A stretch of DNA of 64,000 nucleotides from Daejeonella sp. H1SJ63 (GCF_029360775.1 NZ_JARKMZ010000028.1:1-64000); one strand, 5' to 3'. Counted from the first letter of the stretch, positions 1-7,380 are shown. Notes: a model not told the origin generated them from the letters alone. A program made the numbers and translations.

Positions 1-189
1 TCAAAACTACTTACTGCAATCTTCTTTATGGCCTTTTTTATGCTTTTTCCCTTAACTTAATGACATTGCCTGAAGGGGTCACATGTTTATAGAAGAATTC
101 ATTTTAGTCTTTCCCCAAGCCCGAATGGGGGAAGTATGTGGGAATAAATACAGTGCCCACAAGTTTATTTTTAGTGCCGCTATGTCAGC
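1..189. other. Left-edge intergenic stretch
   Basis: No coding region can be supported. A short inverted repeat (TTCCCC at 111-116 with GGGGAA at 128-133) lies downstream of the minus-strand transporter and could end its transcript, but no T-run follows it on that strand. Confidence 0.4.
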
Positions 190-1098
190 CTAAACCTTTG
201 TTTGCAAACCCCTGATCAGTCCGCGCACCTGCTTTTCGAGCAAGCCAAAGATCAGTCCCCCCAGGATAAACAGAGAGGCTACAAACTTCCACATCGGGAA
301 TGGTTCACCTAAATAGATCGCTGAACTGACAAATCCTACCACCGGAACCAATAAGGTAAATGGAACGACAACCGATGTGGAATAAGACTTCATCAGAAAA
401 CTCCAGGCACCATATCCAACATGAGTTGACATGTAAACAATATAAAGGACAGCTCCTACGGCGGTCCATGACATATTGTTCAGAGAATTCATGATGACAG
501 CCGGTCCTTCAAAAAACAAGGAAACCGCAACCATAACCGGAAATGCAAACAGATTTCCCCAAACTACAAGAGCCAGGGGCGACTCAGCATGGATCTTCTT
601 TGTGAATATATTCCCTCCAGACCAGGATAGGGCAGCAAGCAACATCAGAATCAGACCCAGAAAGGTACTGTCGCCTTCAACATGAAATGCAACAATTCCA
701 ATTCCAATGAAAGAAATCAATGAGCCGGCGATTTTAAAAGGGCTCGGCCGGTCATGAAAAAATAAGAAAGCCAGACCCATGGAGAAGAAGACCTGAATCT
801 GGAGAACGAGCGAGGCAAGTCCGGGAGATATTCCGAGATGAATTCCCGTGAAGATCAGTCCGAATTGCATGGCGAAGTTAAGCACGCCATAATATACAAC
901 CAGCTTTAAGGGAGCTTTAGGCCTGGGTAAAAAGAAAACCCAGGGCAGGGCTGAAAGACCAAAGCGAAGAGCACTTAACAGAAATGGTGGGAAAGTCCTG
1001 AGACCGATAAATACCGCAACAAAATTAACGCCCCAGATGATCACGATAGAAAGCAGAAGAAGAAAATGCTTAGGAGTTAAGCTTGTGGTATTTCCCAT
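190..1098 (-). CDS. EamA/DMT-family permease
   Basis: This 302-aa polytopic membrane protein has about ten hydrophobic segments arranged as two EamA repeats (roughly residues 10-135 and 145-290). Features typical of the drug/metabolite transporter superfamily are the IIWGVNFV stretch in helix 1, SWSGGNIF at the start of the second repeat, and a basic C-terminal tail. The length is normal for the family. Members export amino acids, cysteine-pathway metabolites or other small molecules across the inner membrane, and the substrate cannot be read from the sequence. It is transcribed towards the left edge and is separated from the tRNA by a terminator and a tRNA 3'-end fragment. The start ATG at 1098 precedes the first helix at a normal distance. 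Confidence 0.85.
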   Translation of the reverse strand: MGNTTSLTPKHFLLLLSIVIIWGVNFVAVFIGLRTFPPFLLSALRFGLSALPWVFFLPRPKAPLKLVVYYGVLNFAMQFGLIFTGIHLGISPGLASLVLQIQVFFSMGLAFLFFHDRPSPFKIAGSLISFIGIGIVAFHVEGDSTFLGLILMLLAALSWSGGNIFTKKIHAESPLALVVWGNLFAFPVMVAVSLFFEGPAVIMNSLNNMSWTAVGAVLYIVYMSTHVGYGAWSFLMKSYSTSVVVPFTLLVPVVGFVSSAIYLGEPFPMWKFVASLFILGGLIFGLLEKQVRGLIRGLQTKV

Positions 1099-1137
1099 TT
1101 TTATAATAAAAAAATAGCAACCCTCTCAGGTTACTCA

Positions 1138-1150
1138 GTGCGCCCACCTG
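1138..1150 (-). repeat. 13-bp copy of the tRNA 3' end
   Basis: GTGCGCCCACCTG here is identical to positions 1225-1237, which are the 3' acceptor end and part of the T arm of the adjacent tRNA. It lies about 75 bp beyond the tRNA 3' end, on the side away from the island. It may be the remnant of an earlier integration or duplication at the same tRNA. An inverted near-copy (AGGTGCGCA) lies around 1185-1193. Confidence 0.45.
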
Positions 1151-1194
1151 TTTTCCCTCCTGACGTCGGGAAAGCTTCTCGCTAAGGTGCGCAT

Positions 1195-1224
1195 AAAAAA
1201 AAGCAACTCATTGAGTTGCTTTTT
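1195..1224 (-). terminator. Intrinsic terminator after the tRNA
   Basis: A perfect hairpin (AGCAACTC / GAGTTGCT, 3-nt loop) is flanked by an A-tract on the left and a T-tract on the right, so it could act in both directions. It lies one base past the tRNA 3' end and is the natural stop for the minus-strand tRNA transcript. Confidence 0.8.
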
Positions 1225-1225
1225 G

Positions 1226-1299
1226 TGCGCCCACCTGGGCTCGAACCAGGGACCAAAAGATTATGAGTCTTCTACTCTAACCAACTGAGCTATGGGCGC
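1226..1299 (-). tRNA. tRNA with CAU anticodon (Met elongator or Ile2)
   Basis: Read on the minus strand, the acceptor stem GCGCCCA pairs with TGGGCGC, the T stem CCTGG/CCAGG encloses TTCGAGC, and the anticodon loop CTCATAA gives anticodon CAU. The G1-C72 pair argues against initiator tRNA. CAU leaves elongator Met or lysidine-modified Ile2, which I cannot separate. CCA is not encoded. The D stem and anticodon stem each contain one G-U pair. The 5' half (1261-1299) is duplicated at 8071-8109, so this gene is the attachment site of the island. Its 3' half is ancestral chromosome and its 5' flank and promoter are island-derived. Confidence 0.93.
1261..1299 (-). repeat. attL: 39-bp direct repeat (tRNA 5' half)
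   Basis: These 39 bp are identical to 8071-8109 and diverge immediately on both sides (bases 1260 and 8070 differ, as do 1300 and 8110). The repeat runs from the tRNA 5' end through the anticodon loop. The crossover therefore lay in the 5' half, and the island sits upstream of the tRNA. Confidence 0.92.
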
Positions 1300-1333
1300 T
1301 CATTCCACCAAAAGGCAGCATGATTTGAGGTTG

Positions 1334-1364
1334 CAATTTTACGGAAATGCTTTGGGATTCTAAA
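1334..1364 (-). promoter_or_regulatory. Island-borne tRNA promoter
   Basis: On the minus strand, TTTA (1364-1361) precedes TAAAATTG (1341-1334) by 19 nt. Each box differs by one base from the Bacteroidota consensus TTTG / TAnnTTTG. The TSS would fall about 27 nt upstream of the tRNA. The surrounding bases 1327-1372 align with 8184-8229 at roughly four in five positions, so the element carries a diverged copy of the host tRNA promoter. Confidence 0.6.
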
Positions 1365-1463
1365 ATAGAATTTAGGAATTATTCGAATTTGATCACTAAT
1401 CGCAATATATAAGGGATTTAATCAGTAGAATTCTGGATACAGCTTTAAAATTTACTGCGATTC

Positions 1464-1661
1464 ATGCTGCCTTCACTATCATCAGTTTTACCTGTAAACA
1501 TCCTTACAGTTTCAATTAGCGAGACAAAAAGTGAGACAAAAGTGAGACAATATGAAATAAAAATAAGCTCTAATGAGAGCTTAAATCAACGAAGCTTTAT
1601 ATCAATTACTATCGACGGAAAGAGACACAAAGTGCAGATTGAGACGTTACAAAGACTATAA
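1464..1661 (+). CDS. Small ORF, possible remnant of integrase arm domain
   Basis: This 65-aa reading frame near the island end is of uncertain reality. Its C-terminal half (SFISITIDGKRHK) resembles the beta-strand/basic pattern of arm DNA-binding domains at the N-terminus of Bacteroidota tyrosine recombinases. It stops where the core-binding domain would begin. The N-terminal third overlaps the GAGACAA repeats. It may be the only trace of the island's integrase, or a chance ORF across arm sites. I favour neither strongly. Confidence 0.25.
   Translation: MLPSLSSVLPVNILTVSISETKSETKVRQYEIKISSNESLNQRSFISITIDGKRHKVQIETLQRL
1521..1549 (+). repeat. Three GAGACAA heptamers, left island end
   Basis: GAGACAA occurs at 1521, 1533 and 1543, a spacing of 12 and 10 bp, in the same orientation. 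The same heptamer occurs twice at the right end (7884 and 7895, spacing 11 bp). Helical-turn spacing near both element ends fits recombinase arm-type sites or excisionase sites; this is inference. Confidence 0.5.
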
Positions 1662-1688
1662 ATCCCTCAGATCCTGTAACTTCATACC

Positions 1689-2591
1689 ATGACGAATAAT
1701 GAGATATCCAAGCTTCAAGCTCTTCTTAAAATAACCTTCGACAGTGAGAGCACAACCAATATACAATATGGGGAAGTTGTACTGCAGAAGGTTAATGTCC
1801 TTTTAGAATTAATCGATTCTCTAGCAACTGAATCTGTTAAAATTGCAGGCTGGAAGACATGGTCTGAACCAATTGTCTTTAAGTTTTGCTACCATACTTG
1901 TTCGTTAATCCATCTTTTTAACGGCACAGAACTACCTGTTAAATTTGAAGGAGCATTTCTTAAAGTGCTTGATGAGCCAAGCATAATAATTATACTACGA
2001 ACAATCCTTGAGAATTATCTAACCTTCCACTACTTATACATAGATAATATATCCGATGAGGAGAAGGTGTTTCGGCTATTGGTTTATCGTTATTCAGGTC
2101 TAAAACAAAGATCGGAATTCGATATAATAAATACATCTAAAGCTAAGGAGAAGCAAATAAAGGAAGGCGAGCAAGTCCAAGACCTTAAGGATCAGATAAC
2201 TCAATCGAACCTATTTAAATCCTATTCTAGTAAACAGAGAACCGAGATACTAGACGGGAAGAAGGCTAGGCTCTTTAATTCATGGGCTGCACTAATTAAG
2301 AAGAGCAATCTTAATACTCATTTCTTTAAAAACCTATACGGATATAAATCTAATTACTCTCATAGTGAGTTCATCAGCATAATGCAAATTAAAGATGGTG
2401 GCTACCGCCACTCAGACGCTAACACTAGAAGTCACCACCTTTTAATGATTGTTCAACTATTGGTTTGCAAAACTATAATCGAATTAAAGGCATTCTTCCC
2501 AACTATGGAAAGTAAATACTCATCGTTTGAACAAACAATGCAAACTGAAATCGAATATTTACATAGCCTTAGCATAAACGACGGCTTCTAA
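1689..2591 (+). CDS. Hypothetical protein, helical, with YSHSEF motif
   Basis: This 300-aa protein has no signal peptide or membrane segment. It is mostly helical. A central RTILENYLTFHYLY segment (about residues 105-118) and a C-terminal YKSNYSHSEF segment (about 223-232) resemble the layout of DUF5677-like proteins that contain an arginine/histidine pair in helical bundles. I cannot assign a function. It is the first gene of the island and is separated from the methyltransferase cluster by a 0.6-kb non-coding stretch, so it is probably transcribed separately. Its codon use is AT-rich like the rest of the island. The start ATG at 1689 is the first in frame after a stop-rich region. Confidence 0.7.
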   Translation: MTNNEISKLQALLKITFDSESTTNIQYGEVVLQKVNVLLELIDSLATESVKIAGWKTWSEPIVFKFCYHTCSLIHLFNGTELPVKFEGAFLKVLDEPSIIIILRTILENYLTFHYLYIDNISDEEKVFRLLVYRYSGLKQRSEFDIINTSKAKEKQIKEGEQVQDLKDQITQSNLFKSYSSKQRTEILDGKKARLFNSWAALIKKSNLNTHFFKNLYGYKSNYSHSEFISIMQIKDGGYRHSDANTRSHHLLMIVQLLVCKTIIELKAFFPTMESKYSSFEQTMQTEIEYLHSLSINDGF

Positions 2592-2878
2592 TCATCCCAA
2601 ATCCATCCCTTCCTCTCTTTGCTGCTTACAGGGAGAAAGTGATGGTTTGGTCTTCAGTTTTAAGGGAAGTCAGTGGTAGTGCTCTCTTTATGGGTTCGTG
2701 CGGACCAGTCGTACTATTAAGAGCCAGTGGAAGCTTTGAATGTCAGACTCAGGAAGATACGCACTCCGCAACGACTAAGCTCGCATCAAGAACGCCAGAT
2801 ATTCCCATCGCACAGATCTTGGTTTAATCAACCAGGATCCAACCTTATAGAATATCTGTCATGCTTAATGCTTTGAGC

Positions 2879-2949
2879 AAGCGGGTTGCTACGTAGAAGC
2901 TCACTTATATTTCCTCCCTTCCATAGCCCTGGCAGAAATATAACCGCTT
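2879..2949. ncRNA. Y-shaped palindrome, possible structured RNA
   Basis: AAGCGG (2879-2884) pairs with CCGCTT (2944-2949). TTATATTTC (2905-2913) pairs with GAAATATAA (2935-2943), and the two 3' arms are contiguous. A self-complementary CTACGTAG lies in the 5' bulge, giving a three-way junction. Fifteen paired positions without mismatch in a non-coding stretch suggest a folded RNA or a protein-binding DNA cruciform. The strand and function are unknown. Confidence 0.35.
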
Positions 2950-3185
2950 CTCACCAGTAGGCGAACCTGCGGCCTCACTCGGCATCGGTCTGTCACAATT
3001 ATTGAGTTTCCAACCCACAAATCCATTAAATCAACAATTCCGCCAAACCTCGTGTTTTCTGAAGGGAAAACATATCACCGGCTCACTCTGCGAGTTTTAC
3101 GCCCGTGACCTCATTCGATTCGCAAAGGCGGTTCGCACATCGTTATAGCTTCATTATTCTCATCAATATGCGACATATTATGAAT

Positions 3186-3216
3186 TTTGTCTCAATAATT
3201 AATATTTATACATTTA
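3186..3216 (+). promoter_or_regulatory. Putative promoter of the methyltransferase cluster
   Basis: TTTTG (TTG ending at 3189) and TACATTTA (3209-3216) are separated by 19 nt, one base off the Bacteroidota -7 consensus TAnnTTTG. The start codon follows at 3223, so the transcript would be nearly leaderless. Confidence 0.5.
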
Positions 3217-3222
3217 CTAACA

Positions 3223-4044
3223 ATGAAGGAGAAGTTAACCGTAGCAAAACCCTTTCTTAGGTGGGCTGGTGGCAAAAGCTGGTTGACCAAGCATATTGCA
3301 AATTTTTTACCGTCTAAGGGTTTTGTGAAGTATCACGAACCTTTCGTGGGTGGAGGTTCAATTTATTTTCATCTTCACCCTAATAAAGCTATAATATCGG
3401 ATCTGAACGAGGAGCTAATCGGAACTTACCTTCAAGTTCAAAACAATATTGACCAAGTAATTAAGGAGTTAAGGCAATACGAAAACACGGAAGAATGCTA
3501 TTATCAGCTCAGAAATACTCAGGTACAAAGTGAAGTTGAGAAAGCGGCTCGTTTTATTTTTCTCAATCAAACTTCATTTAATGGCATCTATCGGGTAAAC
3601 CTCAAAGGTGAATACAATGTCCCTTACGGTTACCGTAACAAAGATTTCTTAGACGAAGCGAACTTAACTGCTGCAAGCCTTGTACTGCAAGGCCGTAAAA
3701 TTGTCCACAACGACTTCCACAGTAGTTTAAAAGCTGTCGGGAAGGGAGACTTGGTTTTTATTGACCCACCTTATACAGTAACTCATAACAACAACGGATT
3801 CATTAAATATAATAAAAAGTTATTCGATTTAGAGTCGCAAATAAGGCTATCAGAATATATCGACGAAATAAAGGATAGAGGTGCATACTACATACTAACC
3901 AACGCTGATCACCATGAAATAGAAAGAATATTTCATAAGGAAGGTGATCAGATCTTTAGAATGAACCGAGCTAGTCTCATCGGAGGCAAGAATGCAATTA
4001 GAGGTCAATACAGTGAATTGATTATAACAAATTCAACATTATGA
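3223..4044 (+). CDS. Dam-like DNA adenine N6-methyltransferase
   Basis: This 273-aa D12-class (alpha group) methyltransferase transfers a methyl group from S-adenosylmethionine to adenine N6 in DNA. Visible motifs are FLRWAGGKSWL near the N-terminus, the SAM-binding FVGGGSIYFHL (about residues 41-51), NQTSFNGIYRVN, and the catalytic DPPY in FIDPPYTVTH (about 184-193). All are intact and the length matches Dam/DpnM enzymes. The target site cannot be read from sequence. It overlaps the next gene by four bases (ATGA), so the two are translationally coupled and probably work together. In that context the enzyme may mark self DNA for the nuclease-like partner, or act as an orphan modifier. Confidence 0.92.
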   Translation: MKEKLTVAKPFLRWAGGKSWLTKHIANFLPSKGFVKYHEPFVGGGSIYFHLHPNKAIISDLNEELIGTYLQVQNNIDQVIKELRQYENTEECYYQLRNTQVQSEVEKAARFIFLNQTSFNGIYRVNLKGEYNVPYGYRNKDFLDEANLTAASLVLQGRKIVHNDFHSSLKAVGKGDLVFIDPPYTVTHNNNGFIKYNKKLFDLESQIRLSEYIDEIKDRGAYYILTNADHHEIERIFHKEGDQIFRMNRASLIGGKNAIRGQYSELIITNSTL

Positions 4045-6425
4045 GCTTTTTACCCCAATACGAAATAGACCAATTCAAAAGTAAGTTAGTAAGTGACTTA
4101 TCAGTTTTGGGGAAAATCTACAAGGCAAAAAAGAGCACTCATTACACATTAAGTGTAGATCATTCAAGGGTAGATGATATGATGGCTGATGGCTGGGAGA
4201 TTGTAGTAGAGCGAAAGAAAATGGCTACGAAAACCAAAGTAAGGAAGCCGAAGTCACACTCTACACAGTTTGAAGATGATATATGGTGTCAGTTATATGA
4301 ATTGGGTTATAGGCACTTGAATTATGATGAACAATGCACGATACCTTACGCAGAAGGTGCTCATAATAAACAGCAAGTCGATGTCGTTGCGATCGACAAT
4401 GAAACTGTTTTATTAATTGAATGCAAGTCTAGTCAGTCATTGCAAAAGGCACCTTCGTTCAAAGAGGTTCTTGAATCTTTGCCTATCAAACTCGATGGAT
4501 TTCGAAAGACCATTGAGCAAGCATTTGGTCGCGGTCGTAAAGTGAAATATATTTTTGCCACAAGGAATCTACGGATAGATCCAACTGACGTAGACTACCT
4601 TAGATTGAGAGTTTCCGGATCGTTTTATTATGGAGATAATACCTTTACCTATATCAATAGCCTCCTGAAAGCTTACAAGGGAGTTGCTACATATCAATTT
4701 TTGGGTTTATTATTCAAAAATGAACTCATAAATCAAGACAGGATAGAAATCCCTGCTGTAGAGGGAGATATGGGGGACAGAAAATATTACATGTTTTCAA
4801 TTGAGCCTAAATTATTACTCAAGATGAGCTTCATCATGCATCGAACTCGTGCTAATGTAGAGGAGCTACCAACATATCAAAGATTATTAGTTTCAAAGCG
4901 ACTTGGCGGCATAACCAAATTTATTGATGAGGGCGGGTATTTCCCTAACTCATTAATTTTAAATTTCAGTCAACAGAAACATGATATACAATTTGAACCC
5001 TCGTCTAAACTATCGCATTCCTCCTCAAGATTTGGGACTTTGAAAATACCAAATGCCTACGCAATAGCTTATATCATCGATGGACAACACCGACTATATG
5101 GCTACGCAAATTCTCGATATAAAGATACTGATACGATACCAGTTGTGGCTTTTAACAAGTTACCCGCAGAAGAGCAGTTAAAGACTTTCATGGATATTAA
5201 TCAGAATCAAAAAGCTGTTAGCCCTAGCCTAAAACACGACTTAGAAGAAGATCTCTACTGGTTGTCACCTAAAGCAGAATTGAGGATGAAGGCATTGAGA
5301 TCTTCAATAGTAAAGGGATTATCTAATACACAGGATAGCCCATTATTTAACAAAATTACAATTGGTGAGGATGGTTCAGTTCTTTCTATGAAAGCCTTCA
5401 TAACAGCCATAAGCCAATCAGGTTTAATCCCTTATGCAAGGGGTAATAAATATTCAAATGGAACGAACGCAGGGCTCCTTTATAATATCGCCAATCAGAA
5501 CCACGAAGTAGAAATGAAGAGGGCTAGAAAAAATGTGGTTCGCTTTTTATTACAATGTTACGAATACGTAGCTGACCATTATCCCGCGATCTTTGAACGA
5601 CCACAATACTTTATAGTCTCAGTAAGAGGAACTTTTGCTTTCGTCAGATTAATAGGGCTAATCAATACTTATATCTCAGAAATCAATAATTTCAGTCCTG
5701 ATACACAGAGCAATGATCGTTTTGAAGCGATTAAACCATTCTTGCATTCACTACTTGAAGGTTTGAATAATATCACACCTGAAGAGGAGAGAAAACAACT
5801 ATCCATATTTGGAACTGGTGCAGAATCTCAATGGTTAAGCTTTTTTCAATCCTTAGTAAATATCAGGCATCCAGAATACAATCCTCCTGAACTTATCTCC
5901 TGGAGAGAGAAAAATGACGTTCAACTTCAGGATGAAGGACGAAAATACATTATCGCTGTTGAGAAGTATATTAAGAAAGCAGTTATCGATAAGCTGAAGT
6001 TACTGTTCAAGGATAATTGGACTTTGGAAATAAATGACATATATCAAGCTTGCATGAAGCGGGCTGGCGATGAGAATACAAAGAACTACAAAGAGCAATT
6101 ATCAAAATCAAACGTTGAGTGGACAGAGATGTTTACTATCGTAGACTATAAGAAAATACTAGAATCATACTGGACTAAAGTTCCTGAAGATGAGTCTGAT
6201 AGACTAGGGTTTAAGACTTTTGAAAAAGAATTCACGATTGATGTCGGACACGGCGTACATGGTCCGAAACAACAACTTAAATGGATAACAATATTCAATT
6301 CACATAGAAATATACTTGCACACGAGGGTTCAAAGGAGACCGGTTTGAATAAAGAAGAGGTTATGTTTCTAAGAAAGATATATGACTACTTTTTTAGTAC
6401 AGCAAGTGTGCAACAAGTTTCCTAA
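4041..6425 (+). CDS. PD-(D/E)XK-like / DGQHR / HEPN-like multidomain protein
   Basis: This 794-aa protein combines three recognisable parts. Near the N-terminus, D114 and the ECK motif at E127-K129 at the end of a VLLIECK strand match the active-site pattern of PD-(D/E)XK nucleases. The DGQHR pentapeptide at residues 347-351 (IIDGQHRLYGY) is the hallmark of the DGQHR family that includes DndB, the regulator of phosphorothioate modification; the ISF-like ligase/ParB-type fold is family knowledge, not visible here. At the C-terminus, SHRNILAHEG (R756 to H761) fits the RNxxxH motif of HEPN RNase domains of the Swt1 type. It is coupled to the methyltransferase by ATGA and followed by two small genes. 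No dndCDE genes are nearby. I infer a defence or genome-modification effector in which two nuclease-like ends flank a sensing or regulatory middle. Confidence 0.85.
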   Translation: MSFLPQYEIDQFKSKLVSDLSVLGKIYKAKKSTHYTLSVDHSRVDDMMADGWEIVVERKKMATKTKVRKPKSHSTQFEDDIWCQLYELGYRHLNYDEQCTIPYAEGAHNKQQVDVVAIDNETVLLIECKSSQSLQKAPSFKEVLESLPIKLDGFRKTIEQAFGRGRKVKYIFATRNLRIDPTDVDYLRLRVSGSFYYGDNTFTYINSLLKAYKGVATYQFLGLLFKNELINQDRIEIPAVEGDMGDRKYYMFSIEPKLLLKMSFIMHRTRANVEELPTYQRLLVSKRLGGITKFIDEGGYFPNSLILNFSQQKHDIQFEPSSKLSHSSSRFGTLKIPNAYAIAYIIDGQHRLYGYANSRYKDTDTIPVVAFNKLPAEEQLKTFMDINQNQKAVSPSLKHDLEEDLYWLSPKAELRMKALRSSIVKGLSNTQDSPLFNKITIGEDGSVLSMKAFITAISQSGLIPYARGNKYSNGTNAGLLYNIANQNHEVEMKRARKNVVRFLLQCYEYVADHYPAIFERPQYFIVSVRGTFAFVRLIGLINTYISEINNFSPDTQSNDRFEAIKPFLHSLLEGLNNITPEEERKQLSIFGTGAESQWLSFFQSLVNIRHPEYNPPELISWREKNDVQLQDEGRKYIIAVEKYIKKAVIDKLKLLFKDNWTLEINDIYQACMKRAGDENTKNYKEQLSKSNVEWTEMFTIVDYKKILESYWTKVPEDESDRLGFKTFEKEFTIDVGHGVHGPKQQLKWITIFNSHRNILAHEGSKETGLNKEEVMFLRKIYDYFFSTASVQQVS

Positions 6426-6459
6426 CCACCATTCATCATACACAACTACTAATCGCATT

Positions 6460-6735
6460 ATGTCAAAAGTTACCGGAGAATACCCAGATGGCTACAGTCA
6501 AATAATTAAGAATGATTTCTACCTTGATGCCGATCAAGCCATGAATCCTTTTACATGGGAACCGCCAATTCATTGGAACGGGATAGTGGGGGGTCTGCAA
6601 GTAAAATTTACGCAGATTCACAGTTCAGGATCTAGCAAACATGATTTTGATTGGAGTGATTTCCCAGAGGATTTAGTCATTGCTATACCTTATATCGTTG
6701 ATGCGATTAATAAGGCAATGAAAGTTATGGATTAG
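6460..6735 (+). CDS. Small hypothetical protein of the island cluster
   Basis: This 91-aa acidic protein, read from the ATG at 6460, follows the DGQHR gene stop by 34 bp. An upstream in-frame ATG at 6382 would overlap that gene by 44 bp and add a low-complexity extension, so I prefer 6460. The sequence has aromatic-rich loops (NPFTWEPPIHWNGI) and ends in a helix (AIPYIVDAINKAMKVM). No family is recognised. Position and spacing place it in the same transcript as the methyltransferase and multidomain protein, so it could be an accessory or immunity component. Confidence 0.6.
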   Translation: MSKVTGEYPDGYSQIIKNDFYLDADQAMNPFTWEPPIHWNGIVGGLQVKFTQIHSSGSSKHDFDWSDFPEDLVIAIPYIVDAINKAMKVMD

Positions 6736-6764
6736 TATTCAGTAAATCGTTCCCTGATAAATAA

Positions 6765-7142
6765 ATGCCCAGTTCAATTGAAATCTCAGCCCTGCTAACA
6801 CTAGCATATGATATTTTAGCAGATTTCTCTGGCAGGAAAGCTGCTAACAAACAGAGTATAGCCAAAGCACATGGATTGATAAATCACGCTTTTATCCAAA
6901 CTTACAATTACTTAAAGAATGAAAAAGGGGAATATCTACCGAGCATAACTTTAGCTGAAGCCTGGAATGAAGCTGCAACTGCGACACTGGTTGTTGATGC
7001 CGGACTAGGTGATATTCTTTATCATAAATCAAGGTTTTGGCTAAATCCTGAATTATACATTAACCTAGCTAGGGGATCTGAAATTATTAAATTAAATGAA
7101 GTTGTTGATGAAATGGAACGATTACGGATGAAAATTAAATAA
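6765..7142 (+). CDS. Hypothetical helical protein of the island cluster
   Basis: This 125-aa protein lies 29 bp after the preceding small gene. It appears mostly alpha-helical, with a segment (AYDILADFSGRK, KAHGLINHAFIQTYNYL) that could form a small bundle and a charged C-terminal helix. It has no signal peptide, membrane segment or known motif. It is the last gene of the four-gene cluster, so a role with the methyltransferase and multidomain protein is likely from context only. Confidence 0.65.
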   Translation: MPSSIEISALLTLAYDILADFSGRKAANKQSIAKAHGLINHAFIQTYNYLKNEKGEYLPSITLAEAWNEAATATLVVDAGLGDILYHKSRFWLNPELYINLARGSEIIKLNEVVDEMERLRMKIK

Positions 7143-7234
7143 TCTGACTATAGTGTTAGACAACCACAAAGGAGCAATAATACGCTTATTTATTTGGCCA
7201 CGACCACAAAGACTTCAACTACTTTATTATTAAT

Positions 7235-7266
7235 AATCTCCACAAATTTATCTTTCAATCTCCACA
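7235..7266 (+). repeat. Direct repeat AATCTCCACA, 22 bp apart
   Basis: AATCTCCACA occurs at 7235-7244 and 7257-7266, two helical turns apart. The second copy forms the left arm of the palindrome at 7252-7351. It may be a regulator or initiator binding site. Confidence 0.4.
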
Positions 7267-7351
7267 CATTAAAAGGAGCTTGGCATAAACCCACTATGCC
7301 ACGCACAAGTCCATTTATTCCACTCCTCCTTTATTTAGTGGAGATAGAAAG
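7252..7351. promoter_or_regulatory. 100-nt nested palindrome before the JAB gene
   Basis: Three nested inverted repeats share one centre: CTTTCAATCTCCAC (7252-7265) with GTGGAGATAGAAAG (7338-7351), one mismatch in 14; AAAGGAG (7272-7278) with CTCCTTT (7326-7332); and TGGCATA (7281-7287) with TATGCCA (7295-7301), 7-nt loop. The structure lies in the intergenic gap and ends 29 bp before the RadC-type gene. It could be a structured RNA, a replication or transfer signal, or a leader. Confidence 0.55.
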
Positions 7352-7380
7352 CTGATTGAGTTCCATATAAATAAAAAAAT

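Larger units (their letters stand above)
2592..3222. other. 0.6-kb non-coding stretch inside island
   Basis: No convincing gene is present. The longest plus-strand frame (2639-2827, 62 aa) has no domain-like character. The minus strand shows short open pieces broken by stops (for example a 22-codon piece near 2755-2830), which could mean a decayed gene. The middle (about 2880-3150) is visibly richer in GC than the flanking island genes and contains several inverted repeats, including the Y-shaped structure at 2879-2949 and TGCGA/TCGCA arms near 3088-3124. A structured RNA or a decayed gene are the two options I would test. Confidence 0.5.

Noticed and set aside
2639-2827. 62-aa plus-strand ORF in the island
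   Set aside because: No domain character, no plausible start signal, and it lies in a stretch with stop-broken frames on both strands.
3223-6425. Known Dnd, BREX or DISARM system
   Set aside because: None of the hallmark genes (dndCDE, pglZ, brxC, drmAB) is visible.
7252-7351. Retron-type RNA
   Set aside because: No reverse transcriptase gene is in the island or nearby.
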